Assembly: GCA_031269335.1 (NCBI GenBank)
Contig: JAISZI010000046.1
Coordinates: forward strand, 1 to 64,000
DNA: 64,000 nt
Direction: 5' to 3'
Source: Puniceicoccales bacterium
GTDB taxonomy: Bacteria; Verrucomicrobiota; Verrucomicrobiia; Opitutales; UBA953
Under the pieces are notes generated by a model. It saw only the letters and a list, made by a program, of their open reading frames with translations, was not told the origin of the DNA and made no database searches. Positions within the stretch are counted from its first letter, which is position 1; each line of letters starts with the position of its first letter. Below are positions 1 through 8,184 of this stretch, piece after piece. The position numbers were made by a program, and so were the translations under genes.

Positions 1-99
1 ACCGCGACCACAAGGCCGGGCGCGCCGCGCATGGAGGACATGGTCGCTCAGGCGCAAAAATCGGTTGTCATGGTCTTGACCTACGGCGACGCGGACTAA
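1..99 (+). CDS. C-terminal end of an unidentified protein (cut by window edge)
   Basis: An open frame runs from the first base to a TAA at 97-99, giving 32 residues that end in VLTYGDAD. The frame has no internal stop and contains a hydrophobic strand-like piece (KSVVMVLTY) near its end, so it looks like the tail of a real protein. I do not recognise the family from so short a piece. It converges on uppS, which ends 83 bp further on. Confidence 0.4.
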   Translation, partial: TATTRPGAPRMEDMVAQAQKSVVMVLTYGDAD

Positions 100-181
100 A
101 ACACGCCCGTAAACGCCCGCCGGCGAGAATCACGACCGGATGCGCCCGGATAAAAGCAATGTTCGTGAAAAATAGCGTCGA

Positions 182-973
182 TCAAGAAATTTCGGCTATT
201 TTTTGGGGCGGTTTTTTGGGGCGGTTGGGGGAAAGTTGTTCGGCGGTGCGGCCGAAGCGACGTTCGCGGGTGGAAAAGACGCGGACGGCTTCGATGAAGC
301 AATTTTCGTCGAAGTCCGGCCAGAGAGTTGGGGTGAAATACCATTCGGCGTAGGCGGATTGGAGGAGGAGGAAATTGCTCATGCGTGTTTCGCCGGAGGT
401 GCGGATGACGAGGTCGGGGTCGGGGATGTCGCGTGTGTCGAGGTAGGAGGCGAACGCGTTCCAGTCGAGTTTGTCAGGATTAAGCTGTCCGGATGCGATG
501 TCGTTGGCGCAGGTGCGCAGGGCGCGCAGGACTTCGTTGCGCGAGCCGTAGTTTAGGGCGAGGACGAGGCTTGTGCCGGTGAAATGGGCTGTGTCGCGGA
601 TTGCTTTTTCGAGCGGTTCTCGGGCATGGGCTGGCAGGGCGGCGGTATCGCCGATGGTGCGGAGGCGGATTTTTTTTTCGACGAGTTTGTCGTAATAACG
701 GTCGAGGTAGGTTTCGAGGAGGCGCATGAGAGCGTCCACTTCGTCGGCTGGGCGGTGCCAGTTTTCGACGGAAAAGGCGTAGAGGGTGAGGTAGCGCACG
801 CCGATTTTTCCGGCGGCTTCGAGGATGTGCAGGCTATTTTCGCTGCCTTTGCGGTGTCCCTCTGTGCGGGGGAGGTTTCGTTGCCCTGCCCAGCGTCCAT
901 TTCCGTCCATAATGATTGCGACATGGGTGGGAATGGGAGGGTTAATGGGGGTGAGGGCGGCGGCGGTGGACAT
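182..973 (-). CDS. uppS: Isoprenyl transferase (undecaprenyl diphosphate synthase family)
   Basis: Cis-prenyltransferase that adds isopentenyl units to farnesyl diphosphate to make the C55 lipid carrier for peptidoglycan and LPS synthesis; cytoplasmic, membrane-associated. The protein has 263 residues, normal for the family. The N-terminal motif HVAIIMDGNGRWA (about residues 17-29) carries the catalytic Asp23. The second signature is seen near residues 190-210 as RTSGETRMSNFLL followed by AEWYF. It lies 63 bp downstream of ribF on the same strand, probably in one transcript with ribF and lpxK. The last 20 or so residues (RPKKPPQKIAEIS) are a basic tail of no obvious function. Confidence 0.95.
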   Translation of the reverse strand: MSTAAALTPINPPIPTHVAIIMDGNGRWAGQRNLPRTEGHRKGSENSLHILEAAGKIGVRYLTLYAFSVENWHRPADEVDALMRLLETYLDRYYDKLVEKKIRLRTIGDTAALPAHAREPLEKAIRDTAHFTGTSLVLALNYGSRNEVLRALRTCANDIASGQLNPDKLDWNAFASYLDTRDIPDPDLVIRTSGETRMSNFLLLQSAYAEWYFTPTLWPDFDENCFIEAVRVFSTRERRFGRTAEQLSPNRPKKPPQKIAEIS

Positions 974-1036
974 TGTTGAAAAGTGGTGAAGTTATGCGTC
1001 GTGGAAACGCGTCGGAGAAATGAGAGGAGCCGTCTT

Positions 1037-2068
1037 CTACGGCGTGTGTCCGTGCTGGCAAGCGCACAATCGCGCGGGAGCGGCGGCCGGGGCAAAATCT
1101 TCGTTGCGGGAGGCGAACCATGCGCGGGCGGCGGTGATATCGCGTTCGATTTGGGAGCGGAGGGCGGATATGTCGGTGAATTTTTTTTCGGGGCGGAAAA
1201 AGTGCAGCCATTCTACGCGCAACCGGGCGCCCTCGTTAAAACCTGCGGCGGCGACGGCGGCGGTGTCTGCCAAGAGATGTGTTTCCAATAACGCGCTGGC
1301 GGGCGTGGCGGTTGAAGAAAAAATCGTCGGGCGCAGGCCGTAGTTGGCGATACCCGGAAACCATTTGCCGCGCTCGCCCCTTTGGGCGCGGACGGCGTAA
1401 ACGCCAGCGCGTGGGCGTGCTTCCGGTTCCCACGGCAAGTTCAACGTCGGTGCGCCGATTGTCCGCCCCAGTGCACGCCCGCCGACAACTACGCCCTCCG
1501 TCGTGTAGGCGCGTCCTAACAGGGCGGCGGCGCCGGCGACATCGCCCGTTTCGAGCAAGGCGCGGATGCGTGTGCTGCTCACGCGGGAGCCGTCCGCTAC
1601 GACGTCGGCGGTGGCGGTGACGTGCAAGCCGAGTGTTTTTGCCAAGGTGGCGAGTAGGGCGACATTTCCCCCGCGACCCCGTCCAAAACGAAAATCTGTT
1701 CCGACATGGATGCTCGTTAGGGAGCGCACGTGGCGAAGCAGCAGATTCAAAAATGCCTGCGCATCCATGGCGGCGAACTCCGGTGTAAATGGCTCATGGA
1801 CTACGCATTGCGCGCCTAACTCGGCGAACAGCCGATCTTTTTGCGCATCGTCGTAGATGCACGGCACGAGGCGTTTCGGGTGCAAGATGTGGCTCGGGTG
1901 CGGGGAAAAAGTGAGGATGGCAGCGGAGCCTCCAGAAGCGGCGGCGGCGGCAGCGGCGGCGCCGATGACGGCGCGGTGGCCGAGGTGAACACCGTCGAAT
2001 ACGCCAATGGCGAGGTGAACGGGCGGCGGCAGAGCGGGAAAAAGAGCGAGGGAATCGAAGCGAAGCAT
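1037..2068 (-). CDS. ribF: Bifunctional riboflavin kinase / FAD synthetase
   Basis: Makes FMN from riboflavin and then FAD. The N-terminal adenylyltransferase domain shows the nucleotidyl-transferase motif GVFDGVHLGH (about residues 22-31) and a second block around FRFGRGRGGN. The C-terminal riboflavin kinase domain has GAPTLNLP (the PTxN motif, about residue 205) and GVYAV. I place the start at the ATG beginning MLRFDSLAL because the conserved domain begins just after it; an in-frame ATG 11 codons upstream (2101) is also possible. It sits 48 bp after the lpxK stop and before uppS, all on the minus strand. The final 25 residues are alanine-rich and poorly conserved-looking. Confidence 0.94.
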   Translation of the reverse strand: MLRFDSLALFPALPPPVHLAIGVFDGVHLGHRAVIGAAAAAAAASGGSAAILTFSPHPSHILHPKRLVPCIYDDAQKDRLFAELGAQCVVHEPFTPEFAAMDAQAFLNLLLRHVRSLTSIHVGTDFRFGRGRGGNVALLATLAKTLGLHVTATADVVADGSRVSSTRIRALLETGDVAGAAALLGRAYTTEGVVVGGRALGRTIGAPTLNLPWEPEARPRAGVYAVRAQRGERGKWFPGIANYGLRPTIFSSTATPASALLETHLLADTAAVAAAGFNEGARLRVEWLHFFRPEKKFTDISALRSQIERDITAARAWFASRNEDFAPAAAPARLCACQHGHTP

Positions 2069-2116
2069 GTGAAGCGATATTACCGGTTCAAGCGGTGGCA
2101 ATTGTGGGGACGGTTT

Positions 2117-3352
2117 TCATTTTTCGGTTTCCGGAGGGGCGGCTTGGGCGGGTGCCGCCATACCTTCGCAGATGCGGGCGACGGCGGCGTTGAAGACGTC
2201 TTTGCCGGAGAGAATTTCAATTTCCATGCGCAAGAAATAGACAGGCAGCCGCCACTTTCGGGAGGGGTCCATGCGAACCGCGTCCTTTTCCGTCGTCACA
2301 ACAAGTTCGGCGTCGCTCTCTGCCGCCTCGTCGAACACGTCCACGAGTTCTTCTTCGGAGAAGCGGTGGTGGTCGAGGAAGCGTTTGTTGTAGAGCACAT
2401 GTGCGCCGTGGGTGCGCACCATTTCCTCAAAACTCTCCGGGGTGGCGATGCCGCTGAAAGTTGCCACGCGCTTTCCCCGCAAGTGTTCCAGCGGGAGCAT
2501 CGCCAATGTATCGAGCGTGCTCAACACACGCGGTCGGTGGGCGCATTCGATAACGCCGACGCCCGGGTTGTTTTTTTTGATGAGAGCCATCAATTCCGGG
2601 TTGGCGGTGCCGTCGGATTTTGTGAGGAAGATATAAGTGCCGCGCCGCAAGTTGGCGATAGGTTCGCGCAAAATACCCCGTGGCAACAGGGAGCCGTTTC
2701 CGAAGGGGTTTTTCTTATCGATGAGGAGCAGGTTTATCTGCCCGCGCAGGGCGAGATACTGCAGCCCGTCATCGAGCAAAATGGTATCGCAGCCAAATTT
2801 CTTGAGTGCGTATGCGCCGGCTTCGACACGGTTACGGTGCACGATGACGACGACGCCGAGCGGACACAGGTTGCGGGCGAGCATGTAAGGCTCGTCGCCC
2901 GCTTCATCGGAGTCGAGGAGCAGGGTTTTGCCATCGGAAACCACGCGCGGCACGGGCGTGTCGGTGTGCGCGCACCAGCGTTTGAATTTATGCCAGGGGG
3001 ACTCGGAGCGGCTTTTGTAGCCGCGGCTTAAAATGACCACTTTGCGCCCGCGCTCGGAAAGCACGCGTGCCATTTTTTCCGCGATGGGCGTTTTTCCCGT
3101 TCCGCCGACGGTGATATTGCCGATTACGACGACTTTGCATCCGAGCGGCGTGTCACTCATCAGCAATTTGTGTTCGTAGAGAAAGGTTCGGATGCTCACT
3201 CCTGCGCCGAAGAACAGGGAGAAGCCTTTCAACACTGCGGCGTAAAAGCGCGTGGCTGGGGTGGATTCTGCACGGTCATAAATTACTTCTGCGGTAAATT
3301 GCACGAAGTGGTCGCGGTAAATGCGGGCGGCGTGGAGAAATCGGGAAAACAC
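2117..3352 (-). CDS. lpxK: Tetraacyldisaccharide 4'-kinase (lipid A)
   Basis: Phosphorylates the 4' position of the lipid A disaccharide precursor at the inner membrane, the last kinase step before Kdo addition. The P-loop [12 protein letters not shown] lies at residues 78-89 after a hydrophobic N-terminal region. ILDD-like block [13 protein letters not shown] and the SRGYKSR segment are typical of LpxK. At 411 residues it is longer than the usual 320-350, with an N-terminal extension of about 40 residues and a C-terminal alanine/glutamate tail. The presence of kdsB at 59.7 kb fits a lipid A/Kdo-type outer membrane. It is first in a minus-strand run with ribF and uppS. Confidence 0.93.
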   Translation of the reverse strand: MFSRFLHAARIYRDHFVQFTAEVIYDRAESTPATRFYAAVLKGFSLFFGAGVSIRTFLYEHKLLMSDTPLGCKVVVIGNITVGGTGKTPIAEKMARVLSERGRKVVILSRGYKSRSESPWHKFKRWCAHTDTPVPRVVSDGKTLLLDSDEAGDEPYMLARNLCPLGVVVIVHRNRVEAGAYALKKFGCDTILLDDGLQYLALRGQINLLLIDKKNPFGNGSLLPRGILREPIANLRRGTYIFLTKSDGTANPELMALIKKNNPGVGVIECAHRPRVLSTLDTLAMLPLEHLRGKRVATFSGIATPESFEEMVRTHGAHVLYNKRFLDHHRFSEEELVDVFDEAAESDAELVVTTEKDAVRMDPSRKWRLPVYFLRMEIEILSGKDVFNAAVARICEGMAAPAQAAPPETEK

Positions 3353-3457
3353 GGTGACGTAAAATCGCGAAAGGAATTGTTTTTCAATCCCGCAATCCTG
3401 CGGAAAGGCGTGGTGTTAAAAGACGTATGGCGCGTTCGCGGCGTCGAATTGGAGGCC

Positions 3458-4927
3458 TCACAGGCTGTCGCCGAAGTCTTCGCGGAATTTGGCGGCGAGT
3501 TTTTGAGGCCAGTTAGAGTTGGCGGCGAGGCGTCCGTTGAAGAAGCGGAGCACGGGCGGCTCTTCGACGAAGCGCAGGCCGCCGATGAGGGCGCGGTTTT
3601 GGTAAAGCCAGTTCAGGCGGTCGGCCACATACTTCGTTTGCGAGAGGGTGAAGACGCGGCGGGGGAAGGCGAGGCGGAGCAGTTCGACGTCGGAGAGGAT
3701 GTCGTTGCCGTGCACGTCGCGGATGCTGGACAGGGTGCCGCGCTCCATGCCGCGCGCGCCGGAGGCGATGTAGAAGGCTGCGGCGAGCGCGCCGGCGGGG
3801 TATTCTTTTTGCGGGATGTGGGGGACGAAGCCACCGGCGTCCACATGGCAGCCGAGGCCGCCGGCGGGGGTGACGACGGGGATGCCGAGGTGCTCCAGCT
3901 CGCCGACAAGGTATTCGATGAAGGAGGGGCTTTGGGAGATGACTGTCTCGTCCACGGTCTCGCGCAGGCCGACGGACATGGACTCGATTTCGCGCACGGA
4001 GATGCCGCCGTAGGTGAGGAAGCCTTCATACATGACGACGAGGTTTTTCATCGCGTCGAAGAGTTCCTTTTTGTCGGTGCAGATGCCGCCGCCGCGCGAG
4101 GAGCTGACTTTGCGGGCGGAGAAATAGACGAGGTCGGCGAGGTCGCACATCGTGCGGAGGATTTCGCCGATGGTGGCGTCTTTGAACTCGGCTTCGCGTT
4201 TTTTGACGAAGTAGGCGTTTTCGCCGATGAGGCTGGCGTCGAGCAGGAGCATGATGCCGTGTTTTTCGGCGATGCGGCGCACTTCGCGCATGTTGGCGAT
4301 GGAGAAGGGTTGGCCGCCGATGAGGTTGGTGGAGGCTTCCATGCGGATGAAGGGGATGTTGCGCGCGCCGTGCTCTTCGATGACGGCTTCGAGGCGGGCG
4401 GTGTCGATGTTGCCTTTGAAGGGGTTGGCGCTCTTGATTTGGAGGGCGTCGGGGTAGAGGATTTCGATGACTTTGCCGCCTTGCTCCATGATGTGCGCGA
4501 GGGTGGTGGTGAAGTGGTAGTTCATCGGGAGGATGTTGCCGGGTTTGATGAAGGCGCGGGCGATGATGTTTTCGGCGGCGCGGCCTTGGTGGGCGGGGAG
4601 GAGGTATTTTTTGCCGAACACTTCTTCGACGGCGTTGCGCAGGCGGGTGAAGCTCTGGGAGCCGGCGTAGGCGTCGTCGGCCTGGTGCATGGCGGCGGTC
4701 TGGTTGTCGCTCATGGCGTTGACGCCCGAGTCGGTGAGCATGTCGAGATAGACGTCCTTGGTGCCGAGCTGGAAGGTGTTGAAGCCCGCTTCCTGAATGG
4801 CGGCGAGGCGGCGTTCGACAGGGACGAGGTGGAGTTTCTGGACGACGCGCACTTTGTGCAGTTCGAGCGGGATGTTTTCGCCGCTGAAAAATTTTACGCG
4901 AGAAGAGTTGCCGGAGGCGTTTGGCAT
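3458..4927 (-). CDS. PLP-dependent beta-eliminating lyase (tyrosine phenol-lyase / tryptophanase family)
   Basis: Family enzymes split aromatic amino acids into phenol or indole plus pyruvate and ammonia. Start is the ATG of MPNASGNSS; an upstream in-frame ATG (5017) precedes a non-conserved stretch. At 489 residues it is slightly longer than E. coli TnaA. Family blocks are clear: QEAGFNTFQLGTKDVY, LTDSGVNAMSD, GGQPFSIANMREVR, LDASLIGENAYFVKK, EGFLTYGG, LRLAFPRRVFT. Substrate-side residues resemble tyrosine phenol-lyase more than tryptophanase: FTTT where TnaA has FDTT, MERG, and VLRFF where TnaA has VLRHF. The PLP-lysine loop (SARKVSSSRGGG) is unlike both, and the Arg that follows DAT in both is replaced (DASLIGENA). 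I therefore leave the substrate open. Divergent from the next gene. Confidence 0.85.
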   Translation of the reverse strand: MPNASGNSSRVKFFSGENIPLELHKVRVVQKLHLVPVERRLAAIQEAGFNTFQLGTKDVYLDMLTDSGVNAMSDNQTAAMHQADDAYAGSQSFTRLRNAVEEVFGKKYLLPAHQGRAAENIIARAFIKPGNILPMNYHFTTTLAHIMEQGGKVIEILYPDALQIKSANPFKGNIDTARLEAVIEEHGARNIPFIRMEASTNLIGGQPFSIANMREVRRIAEKHGIMLLLDASLIGENAYFVKKREAEFKDATIGEILRTMCDLADLVYFSARKVSSSRGGGICTDKKELFDAMKNLVVMYEGFLTYGGISVREIESMSVGLRETVDETVISQSPSFIEYLVGELEHLGIPVVTPAGGLGCHVDAGGFVPHIPQKEYPAGALAAAFYIASGARGMERGTLSSIRDVHGNDILSDVELLRLAFPRRVFTLSQTKYVADRLNWLYQNRALIGGLRFVEEPPVLRFFNGRLAANSNWPQKLAAKFREDFGDSL

Positions 4928-5160
4928 GGTGGTGGATTTAAGAGCGAGTTGAACGTTTTGCGAGTTGAACGTTTTGTTGGTAAGAGAAAAAGGGTGGAAG
5001 AGGTTGGCTGGTGGCAATTTTTTTCAACGCAAAAACACAGTTTTCGGGGTCTGGCGGGTGCGGTTTTCGGAGAATTTTGCTGCGGCGGGGGATCGCGGGA
5101 AAGCGGTGCGGCGGTTAATTCGGGTTGAAATCGCACGGGCGGGGGGCAGTCTTGCGGTAA

Positions 5161-5919
5161 ATGTTGACCGACATAGACAAGCTACAGGCGTTGGCACTCG
5201 CGGCGGCGGCGGAAGTTGCGCAAAAATTGCGCGTGGGGGGAGACAGGACGGTTAACCTCTTGAGCGCGAGTGATGTGAAGTTGCAAGCTGACGTGGATTC
5301 TGAGCGGACTGCCCGGGCGGCTCTTGCGCCGTCTGGCTTGCCGGTGATTGGGGAAGAGATGGGCGGGGAGGCGGCATTGTTTGAGGGAGACGGGCTTTAC
5401 TGGGTGGTGGATCCGCTTGATGGCACGTATAATTACCTGCGGGAGCAACCGGCGACTTGCGTGAGCATTGGGTTGATGCGCGGAAGCGAGCCGGTCGGCG
5501 GGGTGGTGCATGATTTTTGCACGGGGCGCGTCTATGCCGGCGTTGTCGGGCGGGGCGTTTTTCTCAACGGTGCGGCGGTTTCGCCCCGTTGGGCGGCGGT
5601 GCCCGAAGAAGGGTGTTTGATGACGGGGTTTCCCGCATTGGCGGAAAAATCGGTGGAAGCATTGGAGCGATTGGCGCGGCACGCACGGGTTTTCAAAAAA
5701 GTCCGCATGATCGGAAGCGCCGCGCTTGCAGTTGCTTATGTCGGCATGGGAATGGCGGATGTCTATTATGAGGACGGGACGAATTTGTGGGACGTAGCAG
5801 CCGGATTGGCATTGGTAAAAGCGGCGGGCGGCGTGTTCGACCTGCGTGCTTCGGGGAAAAGACCGCTAAATTTCAACCTCCGGGTTGCCGGGCGGCGCGA
5901 ATGGCTTGACGCGCTGTGA
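5161..5919 (+). CDS. Inositol monophosphatase family protein
   Basis: Metal-dependent sugar-phosphatase fold. The metal-binding motifs are intact: GEE at residues 64-66, DPLDGTYNY at about 84-92 and the C-terminal WDVAAGLALVKAAGG near residue 209. With 252 residues it has normal length. Possible substrates include inositol-1-phosphate, histidinol phosphate and 3'-phosphoadenosine 5'-phosphate; the sequence alone does not decide. Its stop codon overlaps a GTG, and aroB begins within 25 bp, so the two are probably co-transcribed. That neighbour hints at, but does not prove, a role in amino-acid synthesis. Confidence 0.9.
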   Translation: MLTDIDKLQALALAAAAEVAQKLRVGGDRTVNLLSASDVKLQADVDSERTARAALAPSGLPVIGEEMGGEAALFEGDGLYWVVDPLDGTYNYLREQPATCVSIGLMRGSEPVGGVVHDFCTGRVYAGVVGRGVFLNGAAVSPRWAAVPEEGCLMTGFPALAEKSVEALERLARHARVFKKVRMIGSAALAVAYVGMGMADVYYEDGTNLWDVAAGLALVKAAGGVFDLRASGKRPLNFNLRVAGRREWLDAL

Positions 5920-5942
5920 GGCGGTCTCGAAATAGGACGGTC

Positions 5943-7085
5943 ATGGAAGATTTCGTTAGTAAAAAAGAAGAAGCTGTGCCCCGTGATATTTCGGGAGATA
6001 GGGAGCTGGACGTCGTGCTGGGCGAGCGTTCGTATCGGATTCGCATTGGGGCGGGGCTGCGTGAATCCGTTGTGCGTGCGGTGGCTGAGCTGCGGCGGCA
6101 GGGGCGTCCCGTGTTTGTTGTCACCAGCCCAGCGATTTGGGCGGCGTGGGGTGGATTTTTCGAGGAAGTGGGGGAAGCCGGAGCCATTGTGCACCGGACG
6201 AGCTGCGACGGGGAACAGGCAAAGCGGGCGGGAGAATTGGAGCTGCTTTGGGAGGCATTGGCACAGAAGCGCGTGGATCGCGGCGGCGTTGTGCTGGCAG
6301 TGGGCGGCGGGGTGGTGGGCGATCTTGCGGGTTTTGCAGCAGCAAGCTATTTGCGCGGGGTGGATTTTATTCAGATGCCGACAACTTTGTTGGCGATGGT
6401 AGATAGTGCTGTCGGCGGCAAGACTGGGATTAACCTTGGGGCGGGAAAAAATCTGGCGGGTGCATTTTATCAGCCTGTGGCGGTTTATGCAGATACGGCT
6501 TTTCTTGAGACCTTGCCGCAGCGGGAATTTGCGTCGGGCGTTGCCGAAGTGATTAAATACGGATTGCTCGGCGATGCGGCACTTTTTGAGCAACTGCGGA
6601 GAGCCGGGACACTTCACTGGCAGCACGCGCAATTGGCGGAGATAATACGCCGGTGTTGCGAAATCAAGGCGAGCGTTGTGAGCGCGGACGAGCGGGAGAA
6701 GGCGGAGTCGGGAGGGCGGGCGTTACTCAATCTTGGGCACACCTTTGGGCACGCCATTGAGAATGTGGCGGGATACGGCACGTATCTTCATGGCGAGGCT
6801 GTGGCGATAGGGTTGATGCTTGCGGCTAAATTTTCGGCTAATCTTGGTTTTTTTGACGTGCGAGAAATTGGAGTGTTAGAAAATTTACTCCGTGTGAACG
6901 GGCTTCCCGTCGCGCTGCGCGAGCCGCTGCCGGTGGAGGCCTTGATGGAGGCGATGTTACGCGACAAAAAAGCCGGGGCGGCAGGAGTGAAATTCGTGTT
7001 GTTGCGCGGCGTTGGGAGTGCTTTCACGCATCGCGTCGCGGACATGGCAGCAGTTGCCGATTTTTGGCGCGGGAACTTGCCGTAA
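5943..7085 (+). CDS. aroB: 3-dehydroquinate synthase
   Basis: Second step of the shikimate pathway, converting DAHP to 3-dehydroquinate with NAD+ and a divalent metal. Signatures seen: GGGVVGDLAGFAAASYLRG, the MPTTLLAMVDSAVGGKTGIN block, KYGLLGD, and the metal-binding HTFGHAIEN. The start is set at the ATG of MEDFVSKKE; a GTG at 5916 overlapping the previous stop codon is an alternative that would add nine residues. About 380 residues long, slightly over the usual 350-370 because of an N-terminal extension. The 3' end meets rsmE on the opposite strand with three bases between them. Confidence 0.95.
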   Translation: MEDFVSKKEEAVPRDISGDRELDVVLGERSYRIRIGAGLRESVVRAVAELRRQGRPVFVVTSPAIWAAWGGFFEEVGEAGAIVHRTSCDGEQAKRAGELELLWEALAQKRVDRGGVVLAVGGGVVGDLAGFAAASYLRGVDFIQMPTTLLAMVDSAVGGKTGINLGAGKNLAGAFYQPVAVYADTAFLETLPQREFASGVAEVIKYGLLGDAALFEQLRRAGTLHWQHAQLAEIIRRCCEIKASVVSADEREKAESGGRALLNLGHTFGHAIENVAGYGTYLHGEAVAIGLMLAAKFSANLGFFDVREIGVLENLLRVNGLPVALREPLPVEALMEAMLRDKKAGAAGVKFVLLRGVGSAFTHRVADMAAVADFWRGNLP

Positions 7086-7088
7086 ATT

Positions 7089-7853
7089 TTAGCCGGAGAT
7101 TCGCTGGCGCAATTGGTCGAGGGCGGCGAGGGCGTAGAGAGCCGCAGTGGGGACGCGAAGTGTATTTTCGCCAAAGCGGACTGGAAGCGTGCCCTGTTGG
7201 CGGATAAGGGCGTATTCGTTCGGAGAGAAATCGCCTTCGGGACCGATGAGCAAGAGGAGTTTTTCCCAGCCAACCGCGCCCGGCGCGGCGGGGGAAGTTG
7301 GGATGCTTGACAGCGGTTTGGCAGTTGATTCGAGGCTGCCCGCCATGCGCAGGGTATTTTTCATGGGGCGAAGCAGCCATGTTTTTAACGGTTCTGGGCA
7401 CGCAATGCGGGGCGGAAAAGGGTTTCCCGACTGTTTGCAGGCTTCTATGGCGATGCTGTTCCAGCGTTTCATGCGAGCGGCAATTTTGGGGTCGTCGAGG
7501 TGTGTCTCGCAACGTTCTGAAAACAAAGGGTGTATTTCGGCGACGCCGATCTCCACGGAGGCGCGGACAATCTCGTCCATAACTCCGTATTTCGGAAGGA
7601 CTTGTGCGAGAACGAGGGCAGGAGTTTTCGGGGAATGCAGTTTGCGGGAATCGATGCGCATAGTCAGGGCGGCGGTGGTGGAGAGCACGATGCCGTGCCA
7701 GCTCTGACCGGTGCCGTTAAAAGCTTCAATTGGCTCACCCGGTCGGGCGCGGAGAGAACGGATAAGGTGGGCGCTTTCGCTGGGCGGAAGCGTGAGTTCG
7801 GTGGCGTCGGCAGAGACCGGAAATGGATAATAGGTGCGAAAGGCGGCAGCCAT
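7089..7853 (-). CDS. rsmE: 16S rRNA (uracil-1498-N3)-methyltransferase
   Basis: SPOUT-class methyltransferase that modifies U1498 in the small ribosomal subunit. The SAM-binding knot is seen near the C-terminus as LLLIGPEGDFSPNE followed by FGENTLRVPTAALYAL. The N-terminal PUA-like domain includes HLIRSLRARPGE. Length is 254 residues, normal. The usual GPEGGF has Asp in place of the second Gly here. It is transcribed alone, converging on aroB. Confidence 0.93.
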   Translation of the reverse strand: MAAAFRTYYPFPVSADATELTLPPSESAHLIRSLRARPGEPIEAFNGTGQSWHGIVLSTTAALTMRIDSRKLHSPKTPALVLAQVLPKYGVMDEIVRASVEIGVAEIHPLFSERCETHLDDPKIAARMKRWNSIAIEACKQSGNPFPPRIACPEPLKTWLLRPMKNTLRMAGSLESTAKPLSSIPTSPAAPGAVGWEKLLLLIGPEGDFSPNEYALIRQQGTLPVRFGENTLRVPTAALYALAALDQLRQRISG

Positions 7854-8184
7854 GCGGCAAGGGAAGGCGTTTGGGGTGATCGGGGCGAGATTTTTCAGGG
7901 GTCACACGTGCGGGCTGCATTGGTTGAAATGCCGACGTGTGCGCCTGGTTATTCGAATCAATGAAACAAGAATCGTTTGGACGCGTTACCATATCAAACA
8001 ATGGAACATTCAAGACATAAAAAACAGCACGGGGGCGTCGTTGTATGGTGTTTTCACCCATGGCGTCCTCAACCGTGCTGTGCCTGAGAAACGTGGCGAA
8101 TTTGTCACGTTTGTCAACACACTTTGCCGCGGCGGGCGGTTTTTCGGCTGACACTGCGCAAGAAAAGGTATGACCTGCTGCGGT
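7854..8184. other. Gene-free interval between rsmE and sppA
   Basis: About 330 bp divergent region that should hold promoters for rsmE (minus) and sppA (plus). I see no coding frame with a credible protein and no tRNA-like fold. The only distinct structure is the 9-bp inverted repeat listed at 8024-8081. Confidence 0.5.
8024..8081. repeat. Perfect 9-bp inverted repeat with 40-nt loop
   Basis: ACAGCACGG at 8024-8032 pairs with CCGTGCTGT at 8073-8081. Inside the loop a smaller GGTG-TTTT-CACC hairpin can form (8047-8058). The element lies about 100 bp upstream of sppA. It could be a structured leader, an operator or chance. Confidence 0.4.

Noticed and set aside
3170-5128. Long plus-strand open frame of 652 codons opposite the aromatic lyase
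   Set aside because: It is a GC-driven antisense frame of a well-supported gene, rich in Glu, Val, Gly and Asp, with no family.
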